Of a stretch of DNA of 64,000 nt, positions 9,148-17,504 are shown piece by piece. The first letter of the stretch is position 1; each line of letters begins with the position of its first letter. The notes beneath the pieces were generated by a model. The model saw only the letters and a list, made by a program, of their open reading frames with translations. It did not search any database and was not told the origin of the DNA. The translations under genes and the position numbers were made by a program. Location: the NCBI RefSeq assembly GCF_012978815.1, contig NZ_LIWR01000005.1, positions 124,001-188,000 on the forward strand, read 5' to 3'. This DNA comes from Campylobacter sp. RM16189 (GTDB taxonomy: Bacteria > Campylobacterota > Campylobacteria > Campylobacterales > Campylobacteraceae).

Positions 9148-9163
9148 AGCAATTAAAGTTCCA
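9148..9163 (-). promoter_or_regulatory. Sigma54 (RpoN) promoter for flgH
   Basis: On the minus strand the sequence is TGGAACTTTAATTGCT. It matches the -24/-12 consensus TGGCACN5TTGCW with exact spacing and a single mismatch (A for C at the fourth base). The predicted start is near 9137, leaving a leader of about 27 bases. Sigma54 control fits the known class of Campylobacter rod, ring and hook genes, and rpoN itself is at 44.6-45.8 kb. The element also lies inside the pta 5' region. Confidence 0.8.
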
Positions 9164-9183
9164 CTAATATTTAAGGAGAGTAG

Positions 9184-10566
9184 ATGAAATCTAAAGGAAT
9201 TTATCTAATAACTGCCAATTTTTCAAAAATTTATGAAATTATATCAGCAAAATTTAAAAATGTAACCGTATTTGAGCCGATAGGAGGTTTTGTATGCACC
9301 AAAGAGGCTGCGGTAGCATTTGAAAATGGTCATGAAAAAGAGCTTATAAAAAGCATTATAAAAGAATTTAACAGGCTGCAAAAAAAATATGATTTAGTAG
9401 TCGTTAGAGCCTTTGAAGCATTCTCAAATTTGGGGAAATTTGAGTTAAATTTACTTCTTGCCAGGCATCTTAACACTCCTGTTTTTAGTGAAAAAAATCT
9501 AAAAGCCCTAAATATCAACTCAAATTTAGTTATAAGTTCAAATTTAGACGAGGTTTTGGACGCGCAGCAGAGCATAATAACTCCTTTTAGATTTGAGAAT
9601 TTACTAATAGAAACGGCAAGTAAAGACAAAAAAATGGTCGTTTTACCCGAGAGTAACGATGAGAGAATTCTAAAGGCTAGTGAGCTTTTAATGCAAACCG
9701 GTGCCGTAAATTTAACTCTTCTTGGAGACGAAACCGCCGTAAAAAGCAGAGCCGATGAGCTTGGTATAAATTTAAGCGGAGTTAAATTTATAAATTTAGA
9801 AAAAAACGTATTTCAAGAGAGCTTTGCAAAGGAGCTTTACGAGCTTAGAAAGCATAAAGGAATGAGTCTGGAAAAAGCAAAAGAGCTTATCCTGGATAAG
9901 ACTTACTTTGGCACTATGATGGTGCAAACCGGACTTGCCGATGCCATGGTAAGCGGAGCTAGCACAAACACCGCAGATACCGTTAGACCGGCATTTCAAA
10001 TCATAAAAACAACTCCTGATAGCCCATTAGTATCAAGCTCATTTGTAATGTGTATGGGCGAGGAAATTTTAATATATGCAGATTGCGCCGTAATACCAAA
10101 TCCAGATGCTAATGCGCTAGCTCATATAGCAATCTCATCCGCTAAAACAGCGGTTGAGTTTGGAATAGAACCCAGAGTCGCCCTACTCTCATACGCCACT
10201 GGAAATAGTAGCGAAGGAAGCGACACAGATCTAGTCAAAGAGGCAAAAAAGATCATTAACGAGCTTGAACCTGAGCTTAAGGTTGAAGGACCTATACAAT
10301 ATGACGCAGCAATAGATATTGGAGTGGCTAGAAAGAAGATACCAAATAGCGAGGTAGCTGGACGCGCCAATGTCTTTGTATTTCCAAATTTAAATTCAGG
10401 CAATATAGGCTACAAAATAGCTCAAAGAAGCGGTCATTGCATAGCCATAGGACCTATTTTACAAGGATTAAAAAAACCGGTAAATGACCTAAGCAGAGGA
10501 TGTTTGGTGGATGACATCATAAATACGGTTTTAATAACAGCAATACAAGCAGGAGAGAAAAAGTGA
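9184..10566 (+). CDS. pta: Phosphate acetyltransferase
   Basis: Pta interconverts acetyl-CoA and acetyl phosphate. The catalytic PTA_PTB domain occupies about residues 140-458, with [34 protein letters not shown] and [13 protein letters not shown] as landmarks. The N-terminal 135 residues are a shortened remnant of the BioD/P-loop-like domain of long Pta proteins. The usual N-terminal P-loop is not recognisable, and the protein (460 residues) is shorter than the roughly 700-residue enterobacterial form. The ribosome-binding site AAGGAG precedes the ATG. The stop overlaps the GTG of ackA by 4 bases. Confidence 0.95.
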   Translation: MKSKGIYLITANFSKIYEIISAKFKNVTVFEPIGGFVCTKEAAVAFENGHEKELIKSIIKEFNRLQKKYDLVVVRAFEAFSNLGKFELNLLLARHLNTPVFSEKNLKALNINSNLVISSNLDEVLDAQQSIITPFRFENLLIETASKDKKMVVLPESNDERILKASELLMQTGAVNLTLLGDETAVKSRADELGINLSGVKFINLEKNVFQESFAKELYELRKHKGMSLEKAKELILDKTYFGTMMVQTGLADAMVSGASTNTADTVRPAFQIIKTTPDSPLVSSSFVMCMGEEILIYADCAVIPNPDANALAHIAISSAKTAVEFGIEPRVALLSYATGNSSEGSDTDLVKEAKKIINELEPELKVEGPIQYDAAIDIGVARKKIPNSEVAGRANVFVFPNLNSGNIGYKIAQRSGHCIAIGPILQGLKKPVNDLSRGCLVDDIINTVLITAIQAGEKK

Positions 10567-11759
10567 AAATTTTAGTCTTAAATTCGGGTAGCTCATCTAT
10601 AAAATTTCAACTTTTTAATATGAAAGACAATCATGTCATAGCAAGCGGACTTATCGAAAAAATCGGCGAAAGCAGCTCATACGCCAAGCTAAAAGATACG
10701 GCTAAAGATAGGATATATGAGGAAAATTTAGCTATAAAAGATCACCACGAGGGACTTGAGGTGATGACAAGTCTTTTTGTGGCTTCAAATATACTGCACG
10801 ATCTAAGCGAGCTTGACGGAATAGGACACAGGATAGTGCACGGCGGAGAGAGTTTTACAGAGTCTGCTTTGGTAAATAAAGATGTGATTACTAAAATAGA
10901 GCAAAACTCAATACTCGCCCCGCTTCATAATCCTGGACATCTAGCCGGCATAAGAAACGCCATGCAAGAGAGCGGCGAAAAGGTGCCTCATGTGGTTGTG
11001 TTTGATACGGTTTTTCATCAGACAATGCCTGAATATGCCTATAGATATGCCCTACCTTACGAGCTTTGCAAGCGCTTACATATCCGCAGATACGGCTTTC
11101 ACGGCACATCACACCACTATGTGACAAAGACTGCCGCACAAATGCTTGACATAGATTATAGTAAATTTAACGCTATCTCTCTTCATCTTGGAAATGGCGC
11201 TTCTGTTTGTGCTATTCAAAATGGCAAAAGTGTGGATACTTCCATGGGGCTTAGTCCGCTTGAGGGGCTTATAATGGGCACAAGAAGCGGCGATATGGAT
11301 CCTGCGATTATAACCTATCTGCTAAATTTAGGCGAACTAAAGGCTGATGAGATAGATGCCTTTTTAAACAAAAAGAGCGGACTGCTTGGAATTTGCGGCT
11401 CAAACGATATGAGAGAGGTAGTTGCAAAGATGGAACACGATGAAAGGGCTCACCTGGCCTTTGAGATGTTTTGCTACCGTATCAAAAAATATATCGGAGC
11501 TTACTATGCTGTGCTTGGGTGTGTTGATGCGCTTATCTTTACAGGCGGTATCGGAGAAAATGCACCATATAGTAGAGAGAAAATTTGCGGCGATTTAGCG
11601 CATCTTGGCATAAATATAGATCATAAATTAAATTTTGCTAAAGCAAGCGGAGCTAGGTGTATAGACGCTGACAAAGCATCTATAAAAACTTTAATCATTC
11701 CTACAAACGAAGAGCTTGAGATAGCACTTGAAACAAAAAGGGTGATAGAAAACAATTAA
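10563..11759 (+). CDS. ackA: Acetate kinase
   Basis: AckA makes ATP and acetate from acetyl phosphate, completing the Pta-AckA overflow route. It is 398 residues with the ASKHA signatures [35 protein letters not shown] and [13 protein letters not shown]. The catalytic region [10 protein letters not shown] is intact. The start is GTG, overlapping pta by 4 bases, so the two are translationally coupled. Confidence 0.97.
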   Translation: MKILVLNSGSSSIKFQLFNMKDNHVIASGLIEKIGESSSYAKLKDTAKDRIYEENLAIKDHHEGLEVMTSLFVASNILHDLSELDGIGHRIVHGGESFTESALVNKDVITKIEQNSILAPLHNPGHLAGIRNAMQESGEKVPHVVVFDTVFHQTMPEYAYRYALPYELCKRLHIRRYGFHGTSHHYVTKTAAQMLDIDYSKFNAISLHLGNGASVCAIQNGKSVDTSMGLSPLEGLIMGTRSGDMDPAIITYLLNLGELKADEIDAFLNKKSGLLGICGSNDMREVVAKMEHDERAHLAFEMFCYRIKKYIGAYYAVLGCVDALIFTGGIGENAPYSREKICGDLAHLGINIDHKLNFAKASGARCIDADKASIKTLIIPTNEELEIALETKRVIENN

Positions 11760-11803
11760 AATACGTAATTATGACAAAATAAATCTAAATTTAAGAGAAC
11801 TAA

Positions 11804-12232
11804 ATGAATAAAATCACTTGCGTTTGTCTGGGAACAAGAAATATGAAGAAGGCTCTGGAGTTTTATAGGGACAAATTAGGATTTAAAACTAACTGCAAAG
11901 AGAGTAATCCAAATGTTGTATTTTTCGATACTTTTGGAACAAAATTTGAGTTATTCCCACTTGAATTGCTAAGCAAGGACATTAATGAATCCAGCCCGCC
12001 GACAGGTAGCGGTTTTGCGGGAATTACGCTTGCTTATAATGTAAAGAGCAAAAAAGAGGTAGATGAGGTTATTGAGCTAGTAAGAAAGGCGGGAGGAGTA
12101 ATCGTAAAAGAGCCGCAAGATGTCTTTTGGGGCGGATATCATGCCTATTTTACAGATTTGGACGGCTATTACTGGGAAGTGGTGTGGGGTCCTGATTTTA
12201 AATACGATGAAAACGGATTATTAAAATTTTAG
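11804..12232 (+). CDS. VOC superfamily (glyoxalase/bleomycin-resistance-type) protein
   Basis: This 142-residue protein is a two-module vicinal-oxygen-chelate fold. It opens with CVCLGTRNMKKALEFYRDKL and ends with YHAYFTDLDGYYWEVVWGPD, the usual C-terminal module with the metal-ligand Glu. The substrate cannot be read from the sequence. It follows ackA after 44 bases on the same strand but has its own AAGAG-like ribosome-binding sequence. A hairpin terminator lies between it and the convergent molybdoenzyme gene. Confidence 0.8.
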   Translation: MNKITCVCLGTRNMKKALEFYRDKLGFKTNCKESNPNVVFFDTFGTKFELFPLELLSKDINESSPPTGSGFAGITLAYNVKSKKEVDEVIELVRKAGGVIVKEPQDVFWGGYHAYFTDLDGYYWEVVWGPDFKYDENGLLKF

Positions 12233-12348
12233 TAAAGATAGAAAATATCATCTCAAAACACAATCTCATTTTATTGTTTCGCAAACTAATACAAGATGAT
12301 TCCTATTTGCTTTTTAAAAGAGATATTTTACTATGTATTTGAGAAATT

Positions 12349-12373
12349 TAGGCTAGCCAAGATAGCTAGCCTA
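12349..12373. terminator. Bidirectional hairpin between the VOC gene and ttrA-like gene
   Basis: TAGGCTAGC and GCTAGCCTA form a 9-pair perfect stem around the 7-base loop CAAGATA. It sits between two convergent genes, 12 bases past the end of the molybdoenzyme gene. The flanking T-tracts are weak on both strands. Confidence 0.6.
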
Positions 12374-12385
12374 GCGCCTAAAAGG

Positions 12386-15376
12386 CTAAATTTTATAGAT
12401 ATTTGCAGGTAGCGCTTGTCTGGCGCAGGTGCCTACAAGCCAGTCATTAAGGCTAAATTTGCCTTTGCGTTTTGGATCAAGCAGACCAAGTAGGTTGTGG
12501 TTTATACCCACTTCGGTTCCTTCTATCCTAAGTGCCGGTTTGCCGTCTATATAGTGAGTTCTGGCACCAAATTCGGTGTGTCCAAAGCCGTGTTCAAGGC
12601 TTATAACGCCTTTTGCAACGCCGTTTGTTACAAATGCCGTGCCTTTTGCGCTTGCGTATGGAGTTACGATTTTCACCTCATCACCCGTTTTGATACCCTT
12701 CTCTTTTGCTATATCTTCGCTGATACGCACGAAATTTACGGGATGTATGCTTCTCATCCTATCACTCATTATAGTGTAGTAGTGCTGCGCGTTTGATTTT
12801 TTCGAGCTTACTAGATATTTCCACTCGGATTTCGGGAAGAATTTTTCAAGCGGAGTTCCGTCGCTTGCCACAGGCTTCATCAGCGTAGGAGTGCCAGGCA
12901 TGTATTCGCCCGTGATAGAGTGGCGATGTCCGCCAAGCGGCTCGTAGTATATCGAGGCGGGATTTGGCGCAGGCACTTTTACAGTCGCCTTATCACCCTT
13001 ATATGCAGTCGTATAATCATCGTATCTTCCGCCTTTTGCAAGCACGTGAGCGACCTTTGCCACCTCTTCTTTTTTGAGATATTTTTCTATCTTTGGCATA
13101 ACTCTGTGAATTTTACTAAGCTCGGCATCTTCTTTGCTGATGTCGCTTACCGCTTCGCCGTCAAAGGCCAAATTCGCAAGTGCGGCAGCATAAAACTGCT
13201 CTTTATTGTCTAAATCCATAGCATTGCCGTCTTTATCCTTAAAGGCACCCTTGCCAAAGCCTTTTAGTCCAAGCTTTTTAGCGATAGTTATATAAAATAG
13301 CTCCACATCTATCGGCGTGCCGTTTTTATCCCTATCTTGTCTTGGAGTTACCGCAGGATAGCGCACGACTGAAGTTTTGGTTATAGTTCCCCAAAGTGCG
13401 TTTGGCATACCCCAGTTTTCTAAATTTAACCCGTCAGGCACGATGTAGTCGGCATACGCGTTAGTTTCATTCATAAATGCGTCTATACCGATAAATAGCG
13501 GCAGATCACGGCTATCTTTTAGAGAGTCTTTCACCGCCGTTTCAAGCCCAGCTTGTCCGTAGATGACGTTTGTCATGTAGTTGATGAAAATTTTAGCCTT
13601 ATAAGGATATCCAACCGCATGACTTGTAAGAGTTTCGTTTATAAGCGGCATAGAGATAGGATACCAAGGTTGCTGTGCAGGATAGCCCGTGCCGCCCGCT
13701 GCTACTTTGCGCTTAAATTCCGAGCTTGTCTCGTAGTATTTGCCCGAGCGGGACAAATTCACACCGCTTGGCTTATATGCGCCGTCAAATTTCTCAAGCT
13801 CATATCTGCCGCTCATAAATTTATGCGTGCCTGCGCTTGCATTTACGTTTCCGCCTTTGTAGCCGTAAGTGCCCATGAGTGTATTTAAGCAAAGTATCGC
13901 GTAAGTACTCATTGCAGCTTGCGTATGCATCATGCCGCCGTGGACGTTCGTGCTTACTTGGCGACCGTTTTTTGTGAAATTTTCACAAAGCCAAAGTATA
14001 TCATCCATGCTCACGCCGCAAAGCTCCGAATACTCTTTCATGGTGTGCTTGAAGGCCGACTCTTTAAGAAGCTGCATAGAGCTTTTTACCGCTACTTTTT
14101 TGCCCTCTATTTCTATCTTGCCTTTGTAGTAGAGTTTAGCAGGCTCATTTACTTTATAGCTTTGGATTTTACCGCTTTGCGAGCATACTTGCCACTCGTC
14201 ATTAACTCGCGCAAATTTGCCGTAATCTTTATGTCCTTTTTGAGTTATGACTAGGTGAGTTGCGTTGCACCAGTGAATTTCGCCTGCCAGCTTGGCTTGC
14301 TCTAAATTCGGCTGGATGAGGTAGTTTGTAGCGTATTTTTCATTTTCGATTATCCATCTTATCATCGCCATAGCAAGCGCTGAATCCATACCGGGCTTTA
14401 TGCCTATCCAGCGAGCCTTATCGCTTGTGGCGTATTTGATAGAATTTGAAACCGTCGGATCGATGACAGCGTAAGTAAATCCGTTATCCGAGCTTCTTGC
14501 GTAAGACACCATCTTAGCTTGCTTTTGGAAAGGATTTCCGCCATTACCCGGCGAAGTACCCCAATAAATACTAAATTTAGAGTGCTCGTAATCAGGCTTA
14601 GTATGAGCAAATCCGCCCGCGTTGTGAGCTATCTTGCCGCCCGCTCTAAATCCGCCGCCGCAAATTCCTCCGTGCGAGTAGTGATTAACGGTGCCAAATG
14701 ACTTTTTCATAAATCTATCAACGATATCGCTTCTGCCGTCATATAGATAAAAGCTTAAGAGCTGGTTGCGTTTGGTGCCGTATTCGGGATTTTCGGGATC
14801 GATTAGCTCATCGGAGTAGATAGCACGAAGTCCGTCTACGTGTCCTTCTCCAAATAGATCTCCACCCTCGACAACCTCTTCTATGAGCTGCTCAAAGCTG
14901 ATAGTCTGCCACTTACCCTCGCCTCTTTTGCCAACTCTTTTAAGCGGAGAGAGAATTCTAATCGGCGAATAAAGCATCTCAGGAAGCATAGCGCCCCTAA
15001 CGCAAACGGTAGCTCGCTGATCGTCATTGCCGCTTCTGGTCGTAGCTATTAGCGCGTCGTTTATAGAGGTGTTGTAAGGCATCCAATGGAAATTTGCAAG
15101 CGGATGGAAAGGATTTCCCACCGAGCGAAGAACGCGATCATTTTTATCGTCTATATGAAGCCTAAGACCGCATTTTGTGGTGCACCCGTGACACATAGAA
15201 AATACTATGGAGTGTCCTTCATTCATGACGACTTTGCCGTCTATTACTTTAAATTCAGGCTCATGAGAATTTCCTTGCACCTTATAATCATCTACTTTTT
15301 CATCTTTATTTGCAACGGCAGCCACAGGAAGAGCCGAAGCGATCATAGCTTTTTTAATAAAATCTCGTCTTTGCAT
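12386..15376 (-). CDS. ttrA: Molybdopterin oxidoreductase, TtrA-like (tetrathionate/sulfur-oxyanion reductase catalytic subunit)
   Basis: This is a 996-residue DMSO-reductase-family enzyme. A Tat signal starts the protein (MQRRDFIKKAMIASALPVAA), so it should fold in the cytoplasm and act in the periplasm. A [4Fe-4S] site is formed by MCHGCTTKCGLRL near residue 60 with a later Cys in TVCVRGAMLPE. The GTVNHYSHGGICGGGF segment around residue 230 provides a Cys at the position expected for the Mo ligand. The C-terminal pterin domain has EGTEVGINHNLLGL. Overall layout and length fit TtrA better than arsenate or thiosulfate reductases, but the substrate is inferred. It follows the ferredoxin gene by 12 bases. 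Confidence 0.8.
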   Translation of the reverse strand: MQRRDFIKKAMIASALPVAAVANKDEKVDDYKVQGNSHEPEFKVIDGKVVMNEGHSIVFSMCHGCTTKCGLRLHIDDKNDRVLRSVGNPFHPLANFHWMPYNTSINDALIATTRSGNDDQRATVCVRGAMLPEMLYSPIRILSPLKRVGKRGEGKWQTISFEQLIEEVVEGGDLFGEGHVDGLRAIYSDELIDPENPEYGTKRNQLLSFYLYDGRSDIVDRFMKKSFGTVNHYSHGGICGGGFRAGGKIAHNAGGFAHTKPDYEHSKFSIYWGTSPGNGGNPFQKQAKMVSYARSSDNGFTYAVIDPTVSNSIKYATSDKARWIGIKPGMDSALAMAMIRWIIENEKYATNYLIQPNLEQAKLAGEIHWCNATHLVITQKGHKDYGKFARVNDEWQVCSQSGKIQSYKVNEPAKLYYKGKIEIEGKKVAVKSSMQLLKESAFKHTMKEYSELCGVSMDDILWLCENFTKNGRQVSTNVHGGMMHTQAAMSTYAILCLNTLMGTYGYKGGNVNASAGTHKFMSGRYELEKFDGAYKPSGVNLSRSGKYYETSSEFKRKVAAGGTGYPAQQPWYPISMPLINETLTSHAVGYPYKAKIFINYMTNVIYGQAGLETAVKDSLKDSRDLPLFIGIDAFMNETNAYADYIVPDGLNLENWGMPNALWGTITKTSVVRYPAVTPRQDRDKNGTPIDVELFYITIAKKLGLKGFGKGAFKDKDGNAMDLDNKEQFYAAALANLAFDGEAVSDISKEDAELSKIHRVMPKIEKYLKKEEVAKVAHVLAKGGRYDDYTTAYKGDKATVKVPAPNPASIYYEPLGGHRHSITGEYMPGTPTLMKPVASDGTPLEKFFPKSEWKYLVSSKKSNAQHYYTIMSDRMRSIHPVNFVRISEDIAKEKGIKTGDEVKIVTPYASAKGTAFVTNGVAKGVISLEHGFGHTEFGARTHYIDGKPALRIEGTEVGINHNLLGLLDPKRKGKFSLNDWLVGTCARQALPANIYKI

Positions 15377-15388
15377 CTTTAGCTCCTC

Positions 15389-16129
15389 TTAAAGCGTTAT
15401 CTCTTCGTTCCAGTGAACGACTCGTTTATAGCCTGCTTCCTTCTCCGCTTCTACGTCGTTTTTGGTTAAAACCTCGCTAACACCGTAGTAAAACACTTGC
15501 GGATTTGTATTTTTCGGACTATCTATAACCATAGTCTCGTGAGTTGCTAAAAATTTTCTGATATTTGAATTTGGATCGTTTAAGTCGCCCATTATACGGC
15601 TTCCGCCTACACAGGTTTCCACACAGCTTGGAAGAAGTCCCGCACGAAGTCTATGATCACAGAATGTGCATTTATCGGCTTTTAGAGTAGTTGGATTAAA
15701 ATATCTTGCGTGATACGGACAGGCCTCAACGCAAAGCGCGCAGCCTATGCACTCGCTGCTGTTTATCTTAACGATACCGTTGCTTCTTTGATGGCTTGCG
15801 CCAGTTGGACACATATCGATACAAGCAGGGCTTTCGCAGTGATTGCAAAGTCTTGGAAGTGAAGCCATAGCAGCTCTTTTACCGTCTTTTGCGTAAGCTT
15901 CGTATTCTGAAACTATAGTTCTAAACATCCCTGCGGGAACGTCATTTTCCATAGCACAGTTCATAGTACAGGATTGACATCCGATACAGCGCGTAAGGTC
16001 TATCACCATACCAAAGCGCTCCCCTTTACCCTCTTCAAACTTAGTCGGTGCGGCTTTTAAAGCGGTAGCCGCAACAAACAGTCCCGCAGCAGCCATAAAA
16101 CTGCGACGCGAATTACAGGTTGATTGCAT
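15389..16129 (-). CDS. ttrB: Tat-exported four-cluster ferredoxin subunit, TtrB-like
   Basis: This is the electron-transfer subunit of the neighbouring molybdoenzyme. The ATG at 16129 is chosen over the upstream TTG because AAAGGGGAAAAG sits just before it. The 246-residue product has a twin-arginine signal (SRRSFMAAAG). Four cysteine groups follow: CIGCQSCTMNC, CNHCESPACIDMCP, CIGCALCVEACP, and CTFCDH paired with CVETC. A Tat signal on this subunit is a known trait of TtrB. No NrfD/TtrC-type membrane subunit lies on either side. Confidence 0.82.
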   Translation of the reverse strand: MQSTCNSRRSFMAAAGLFVAATALKAAPTKFEEGKGERFGMVIDLTRCIGCQSCTMNCAMENDVPAGMFRTIVSEYEAYAKDGKRAAMASLPRLCNHCESPACIDMCPTGASHQRSNGIVKINSSECIGCALCVEACPYHARYFNPTTLKADKCTFCDHRLRAGLLPSCVETCVGGSRIMGDLNDPNSNIRKFLATHETMVIDSPKNTNPQVFYYGVSEVLTKNDVEAEKEAGYKRVVHWNEEITL

Positions 16130-16147
16130 TCTTTTCCCCTTTATCAA

Positions 16148-16282
16148 AAAGTTTAAAACTTGAGAAATTTAACATAAATTAACTTAAAGTTATTGTTAAA
16201 TTTAACTTTTTATTTTAATTATATTTTCAGGTGTATAAATTTGATATAATTTCCATTATCTAAAATTTCGCAAGGAAAACAT
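16148..16282. promoter_or_regulatory. Divergent ttrB-xerH control region with repeated AAATT(T)AAC motifs
   Basis: Three copies of AAATTTAAC or AAATTAAC occur at 16165-16173, 16176-16183 and 16198-16206. The last forms half of the 12-base perfect palindrome GTTAAATTTAAC at 16195-16206. They lie where an activator or repressor of ttrB could bind. The DNA is very AT-rich, so chance repeats are possible. Confidence 0.3.
16245..16250 (+). promoter_or_regulatory. -10 box for xerH
   Basis: TTTGATATAATTT contains a perfect TATAAT 33 bases upstream of the xerH start codon. The preceding TTTGA context resembles strong Campylobacter sigma70 promoters. Confidence 0.6.
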
Positions 16283-17350
16283 TTGAAATACCCGCTTGAT
16301 TGTAAAGATAGTTTTGAAAAGTCATTTCTTTTTTGGCTAACGAGATACGTTAAATTTAAGCTAAGTTCGCTTTCAAACAAGGAGCTAAGAGACCCAAAAG
16401 CTCTTGCTAGCGTAAATTATTCTTTAAGTCGTAGCGTAAGGAGCATAAACGAGCTTGACGGACTTGTAAAATCAGCTAGAAACGCTGGACTTACCGGTAT
16501 AAATACCTACTTTAACCCACTTAAAAAAATTTATGAAACGCTTTGTTTTTACGAGCTTGAGAGCTTAAAACAGATAGACGAAGAGCTTTTAAGCGAAATT
16601 TTAGCTAGCACGACGGGCGGACTAAGCGATGCAAGCAAGAAAAACTACAGAATTTCGGTTATAAATTTCTTTTCGTTTTTAGATAAGCAAAACGAAGAGG
16701 ACGGCAGAACCCACATATACGATATCTCGCTTAAAAACTGGGGCGGCATAAGCGGAACGCGGGGACAAAAACTGCCTGAATTTATGAGCGAGGAAGAAGT
16801 TAAGAGGTTTTTAGAAGCTATCGAAAATAGCGACTTTAAGGTAAATACAAACAGAAACAAGCTCATCATAAAGACGATAATATTTACGGGAATTCGCGTG
16901 AGCGAGGCTCTGAATTTAAAGCGCAAGGATATAACGGAAGATGGCGATTTATACACTATAAGAATTCGCGGCAAAGGCAACAAATACAGAATAGTAATGA
17001 TAAAGCGCCACCTCATAGAAGCTCATCTTGACGCGATAGCGATAAACTATATAAATAAAGAAGGCTATCTCTTTATAAACAAAAAAGGTACGCGCCTAAC
17101 GCAAGCTTACGTAAGTAGGATAGTCGAGCAAATTTTGTTTAAGGCAGGAATTCGCAAGGAAAAAAACGGCGCTCACATGCTTCGCCACACCTTTGCGACA
17201 ATGTTATATAAAAAGCAAAAAGATCTTGTGCTAGTGCAAGAAGCACTCGGGCATGCAAGCTTAAATACATCGCGAATTTATACGCATTTTGATAGCGAGA
17301 AGCTAAAGCTGGCAGCCCAAATCGCAGAGGATATGAATTCAAAAAACTAA
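16283..17350 (+). CDS. xerH: Tyrosine recombinase XerH (chromosome-dimer resolution)
   Basis: XerH is the single Xer recombinase of epsilonproteobacteria and acts at difH. The product is 355 residues. The N-terminal SAM-like DNA-binding domain (about residues 60-165) is followed by a catalytic domain with ArgI in TGIRVSEALNL, the HxxR box in HMLRHTFATMLY, and His/Tyr in LGHASLNTSRIYTHF, where the Tyr is the nucleophile. The start is TTG, with AAGGAAAAC before it. Length, solitary position and housekeeping neighbours argue against a phage integrase. Confidence 0.9.
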   Translation: MKYPLDCKDSFEKSFLFWLTRYVKFKLSSLSNKELRDPKALASVNYSLSRSVRSINELDGLVKSARNAGLTGINTYFNPLKKIYETLCFYELESLKQIDEELLSEILASTTGGLSDASKKNYRISVINFFSFLDKQNEEDGRTHIYDISLKNWGGISGTRGQKLPEFMSEEEVKRFLEAIENSDFKVNTNRNKLIIKTIIFTGIRVSEALNLKRKDITEDGDLYTIRIRGKGNKYRIVMIKRHLIEAHLDAIAINYINKEGYLFINKKGTRLTQAYVSRIVEQILFKAGIRKEKNGAHMLRHTFATMLYKKQKDLVLVQEALGHASLNTSRIYTHFDSEKLKLAAQIAEDMNSKN

Positions 17351-17367
17351 GATAAAGCTAAAGCTTA

Positions 17368-17422
17368 AAACAGCTTTGAGGTATATAAATATTTGACTTA
17401 AGTTTTATTAAAAAAGCTGTTT
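17368..17422. repeat. Inverted repeat AAACAGCTTT / AAAGCTGTTT downstream of xerH
   Basis: Perfect 10-base arms at 17368-17377 and 17413-17422 enclose 35 bases that include the palindrome ACTTAAGT. The arrangement may be the xerH terminator, as the right arm is followed by TTATG. It does not resemble a dif site, whose arms lie much closer together. Confidence 0.4.
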
Positions 17423-17478
17423 ATGTCGCAAATTTTACTGCAAGTTATCGCGACTAATCAAAATAATAACGAGTAAGT

Positions 17479-17501
17479 AAAGAGCCTTAAATAGGCTCTT
17501 T
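17479..17501. terminator. Bidirectional terminator between xerH and clpB
   Basis: AAAGAGCC and GGCTCTTT form an 8-pair perfect stem with the 7-base loop TTAAATA, placed 3 bases beyond the end of clpB and between convergent genes. Confidence 0.65.
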
Positions 17502-17504
17502 AAA

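Noticed and set aside
12497..14701. Several open frames on the + strand opposite the TtrA-like gene
   Set aside because: They are antisense shadows of a long gene; none has a convincing ribosome-binding site or family signature.
16283..17350. Phage or island integrase
   Set aside because: The single tyrosine recombinase lies among housekeeping genes with no att-like repeats or tRNA beside it, and fits XerH.
16148..17504. difH site next to xerH
   Set aside because: No pair of roughly 11-base arms with a 6-base centre that I would accept as a dif site was found in the flanks.
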